The position numbers and the translations under genes are program-made. The notes under the pieces were generated by a model. That model saw nothing but the letters and a program-made list of their open reading frames with translations. It searched no databases and had not been told where the DNA came from. Positions 14,408-15,853 of a DNA stretch of 15,853 bases are shown piece after piece. The stretch's first letter is position 1, and the number at the start of each line of letters is the position of its first letter. Origin of the DNA: Fontibacter flavus (GTDB taxonomy: Bacteria > Bacteroidota > Bacteroidia > Cytophagales > Cyclobacteriaceae); assembly GCF_042432905.1 (NCBI RefSeq), contig NZ_JBHLWI010000047.1, positions 1-15,853 of the forward strand, in the 5' to 3' direction.

Positions 14408-15136
14408 TCAGAGTTTGGTGATGTTGTCTTTTTTGATGTAAGCTTTTTTGTTTCCCCAATTCACTTCATACCAAATATCTTTAGATGATTTGATGATTAC
14501 CCTGTGACCGGGATCTACTATTGTCATTAATTTACTCGCCGAGGTAGGCTTGTCCATAACCAATGTAGGACTTCCGGTAACGATTCCTGTGGTAGGGCCA
14601 GAGAGGAAGTTGTTGGCCACAAAAGTCATGATGATCAGAAATAGTGTAGGCAGGTAGTATTTCGGTTGATCTGCTTTGTTTTTAAAGATAAAGAGAAGGA
14701 TCAAGGAAATGGTCAGTAATAAAACCAGAATAGAAGTGATTTCATATTGAAGATCTGATAGGAATTTAAAAAATCTGTCGGCATCATCAAGTTCATAGCC
14801 TATTAGGTTGGCTTGTTCGGTCAGTGCTTTTATTTTGGTGATTACCCTAGGGTTGGGATTTTGGTCATAGAATTTCGCCAAATAAAAACTTGCACTGGAA
14901 TAATCCCCTGTTCCTTCTGCTACAAAAGCCATCTTAAGAAGCATTGCAGGTGAGAAAGTTTCCTCATTTTCGAACAAGTCTTGATAGATTTGATAGGCTT
15001 CTTGATAATTTTGATCAGCAAACAAAGAATCTGCTATCTGGAGCTTAGATGTATCCGCTTGACAATTAAAGCTTTGTAAAAAAGCTGTAAAAAATATTAT
15101 AAATTTTGTCAGAAAGATTGTGTTTAGGTTTTGCAT
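14408..15136 (-). CDS. TPR / two-TM / SH3 membrane protein (BatE-like)
   Basis: This 242-residue protein begins with a signal-like hydrophobic stretch (about 7-22). TPR-type helices follow at about 31-110 (ADSLFADQNYQEAYQIYQDL, then EGTGDYSSASFYLAKFYDQN). Two transmembrane segments at about 132-151 and 160-177 are separated by a short charged loop. A C-terminal bacterial SH3-like domain spans about 183-242, ending WYEVNWGNKKAYIKKDNI. This architecture matches BatE of the Bacteroidota Bat (aerotolerance) clusters, but no batA-D genes lie within the window, so the name is provisional. The TPR part would be periplasmic and bind a partner. The ATG at 15136 opens the signal segment. The tRNA promoter on the opposite strand overlaps its first codons. 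Confidence 0.78.
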   Translation of the reverse strand: MQNLNTIFLTKFIIFFTAFLQSFNCQADTSKLQIADSLFADQNYQEAYQIYQDLFENEETFSPAMLLKMAFVAEGTGDYSSASFYLAKFYDQNPNPRVITKIKALTEQANLIGYELDDADRFFKFLSDLQYEITSILVLLLTISLILLFIFKNKADQPKYYLPTLFLIIMTFVANNFLSGPTTGIVTGSPTLVMDKPTSASKLMTIVDPGHRVIIKSSKDIWYEVNWGNKKAYIKKDNITKL

Positions 15137-15160
15137 TTTAAATTCAGTAGCTTAAATTTG
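15131..15160 (+). promoter_or_regulatory. Promoter of the tRNA Lys-Pro-Arg-Lys operon
   Basis: TTG (15131-15133), a 19-nt spacer, then TAAATTTG (15153-15160) is a full match to the Bacteroidota consensus. The first tRNA begins at 15210. The TTG element is the complement of codon 2 (CAA) of the divergent TPR/SH3 gene. Confidence 0.85.
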
Positions 15161-15209
15161 CAGTCCAATTACGACAATGATTTGAGAAAAAACAAATCAA
15201 AAAGTAACA

Positions 15210-15282
15210 GATTCCGTAGCTCAGCTGGTAGAGCATAACACTTTTAATGTTAGGGTCCTGGGTTCGAGCCCCAGCGGGATCA
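15210..15282 (+). tRNA. tRNA-Lys (anticodon UUU), first copy
   Basis: The acceptor stem GATTCCG/CGGGATC (one T-G pair) leads into TA, a GCTC D-stem, and an anticodon stem TAACA/TGTTA with loop CTTTTAA (UUU). The T-loop is TTCGAGC and the discriminator is A. CCA is not encoded (CAG follows). It is identical to the copy at 15627-15699. Confidence 0.96.
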
Positions 15283-15373
15283 CAGAATAAAGGATAGACG
15301 TCAAGGGCGAGAAGTTTATCCCGATAAGGCGAAGCAAAGCAAGCCAAAATCGGGAAGCCCCAGCGGAATCACA
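15267..15373. repeat. Direct repeat of the tRNA-Lys 3' end around a palindromic insert
   Basis: The 18 nt at 15267-15284 (3' end of tRNA-Lys) recur at 15356-15373 with one substitution, offset by 89 bp. The 71-nt spacer contains a partly paired structure, with arms TCCCGAT (15319-15325) and ATCGGGA (15349-15355) and an inner GGC/GCC. The second copy lacks the rest of a tRNA. Confidence 0.8.
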
Positions 15374-15374
15374 A

Positions 15375-15394
15375 GAAAAACCAAAGGGTTTTTC
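15375..15394 (+). terminator. Short terminator-like hairpin inside the tRNA operon
   Basis: GAAAAACC and GGTTTTTC pair perfectly around loop AAAG, just after the duplicated tRNA-Lys end and about 20 nt before tRNA-Pro. Only five T residues exist and they lie within the stem, so it is probably weak, or a relict or processing element. Confidence 0.3.
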
Positions 15395-15414
15395 GATATT
15401 AGAATGAATAAGTT

Positions 15415-15488
15415 CGGGGTGTAGCGTAGCCCGGTATCGCGCCACATTTGGGATGTGGAGGTCGTAGGTTCGAATCCTGCCACCCCGA
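15415..15488 (+). tRNA. tRNA-Pro (anticodon UGG)
   Basis: The acceptor stem is CGGGGTG/CACCCCG. The anticodon stem is CCACA/TGTGG with loop TTTGGGA (UGG). The T-arm is GTAGG-TTCGAAT-CCTGC and the discriminator is A. CCA is not encoded. It is the second functional gene of the operon. Confidence 0.96.
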
Positions 15489-15498
15489 CTATTATCCA

Positions 15499-15572
15499 GG
15501 TCCTGTAGCTCAACTGGATAGAGCAACTGCCTTCTAAGCAGTAGGTTTCAGGTTCGAGTCCTGACAGGATCA
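15499..15572 (+). tRNA. tRNA-Arg (anticodon UCU)
   Basis: The acceptor stem is GGTCCTG/CAGGATC (one G-T pair). The anticodon stem is ACTGC/GCAGT with loop CTTCTAA (UCU). The T-loop is TTCGAGT and the discriminator is A. CCA is not encoded. It starts 10 nt after tRNA-Pro ends, supporting co-transcription. Confidence 0.96.
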
Positions 15573-15626
15573 CATTTGTCCGAGCATCTCTATAAACGGG
15601 ATGCTCTATTTATTAGATCCGTATTA

Positions 15627-15699
15627 GATTCCGTAGCTCAGCTGGTAGAGCATAACACTTTTAATGTTAGGGTCCTGGGTTCGAGCCCCAGCGGGATCA
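15627..15699 (+). tRNA. tRNA-Lys (anticodon UUU), second copy
   Basis: It is identical over all 73 nt to the copy at 15210-15282, with the same GATTCCG/CGGGATC acceptor stem and UUU anticodon. Here CCA follows the discriminator base directly (15700-15702), unlike the first copy; this may be chance. It is the last tRNA before the operon terminator. Confidence 0.96.
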
Positions 15700-15701
15700 C
15701 C

Positions 15702-15728
15702 AAAACCTCCTTTTCAGGGAGGTTTTTT
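15702..15728. terminator. Terminator of the tRNA operon, bidirectional
   Basis: AAAACCTCC and GGAGGTTTT form a 9-bp stem with a 7-nt loop, followed by more T residues. The A-run on the left lets it also stop the minus-strand gene entering from the right edge. Confidence 0.85.
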
Positions 15729-15755
15729 CCTGACTTCCGCACTGGGACACCCAGA

Positions 15756-15853
15756 TTAAAATCCGAATATTTCTTGTACTGATTTTTGTTCTTCGGTTAG
15801 GATTATTGTTTTCTTGATGACTTCATTGTTTGGGGTGATCAAACTTAATTCAT
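15756..15853 (-). CDS. Probable C-terminus of an unidentified protein (partial)
   Basis: On the minus strand an open frame enters from the right edge and reads ELSLITPNNEVIKKTIILTEEQKSVQEIFGF before a TAA stop. Thirty-one residues are too few to assign a family. Support comes from the bidirectional terminator just downstream (15702-15728) and from plausible protein-like composition. Another reading is that this is non-coding sequence. Confidence 0.45.
   Translation of the reverse strand, partial: ELSLITPNNEVIKKTIILTEEQKSVQEIFGF

Noticed and set aside
15144..15573. Several minus-strand open frames across the Lys-Pro-Arg tRNA genes
   Set aside because: They are antisense to well-folded tRNAs. 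Peptides such as PLGLEPRT are the usual false translation of tRNA T-arms.
15582..15606. Hairpin GAGCATC/GATGCTC between tRNA-Arg and the second tRNA-Lys
   Set aside because: There is no T-run after it, and transcription must continue into tRNA-Lys. It is more likely a spacer or processing structure than a terminator.

Overview
The window looks like a chromosomal segment of a Bacteroidota bacterium, most likely Cytophagales (Cyclobacteriaceae-like). That assignment is an inference. It rests on several TTG-N18-20-TAnnTTTG promoters typical of the phylum, a near absence of Shine-Dalgarno sequences, tRNA genes mostly without encoded CCA, and the style of the proteins (small GIY-YIG protein, TonB-dependent receptor, signal-peptide M1 peptidase, BatE-like TPR/SH3 protein). 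Nearly everything is core housekeeping. There is no prophage, insertion sequence, CRISPR array or recognisable defence island.

Left edge (1-645): a GIY-YIG family gene cut by the window edge lies immediately downstream of a minus-strand tRNA-Val(UAC) transcription unit. The unit has two near-identical intact tRNA genes flanking a degenerate copy. That copy keeps only the 5' half of tRNA-Val, and its anticodon arm is replaced by a perfect 18-nt palindrome. A strong promoter and a terminator frame the unit.

646-5262: a TonB-dependent outer membrane receptor (minus), a divergent secreted M1-family zinc aminopeptidase (plus), and a convergent exported VOC-fold protein (minus), with hairpin terminators between them. 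5263-6900: an S41/CtpA-type PDZ protease (minus).

6901-8789: the divergent region holds a 10-bp inverted repeat. It precedes an overlapping three-gene operon of a di-iron RIC/hemerythrin-like protein, ruvX and def. 8825-13390: a YafV-type omega-amidase of the nitrilase superfamily, monomeric NADP-dependent isocitrate dehydrogenase, and class I glyceraldehyde-3-phosphate dehydrogenase, each with a terminator or terminator-like hairpin nearby. This central-metabolism block appears to be separate transcription units, not one operon.

13391-15853: an exported small HELGH putative metallopeptidase of no family I can name, and a convergent TPR/two-TM/SH3 protein (BatE-like). Then comes a plus-strand tRNA operon Lys-Pro-Arg-Lys with its own strong promoter and terminator. 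Inside this operon the 3' end of tRNA-Lys is duplicated 89 bp downstream, on the far side of a small palindromic insert. The right edge carries the probable C-terminus of a minus-strand gene.

The most unusual signal is that both tRNA clusters carry half-tRNA duplications joined to short palindromes, and one is directly followed by a GIY-YIG endonuclease-family gene.
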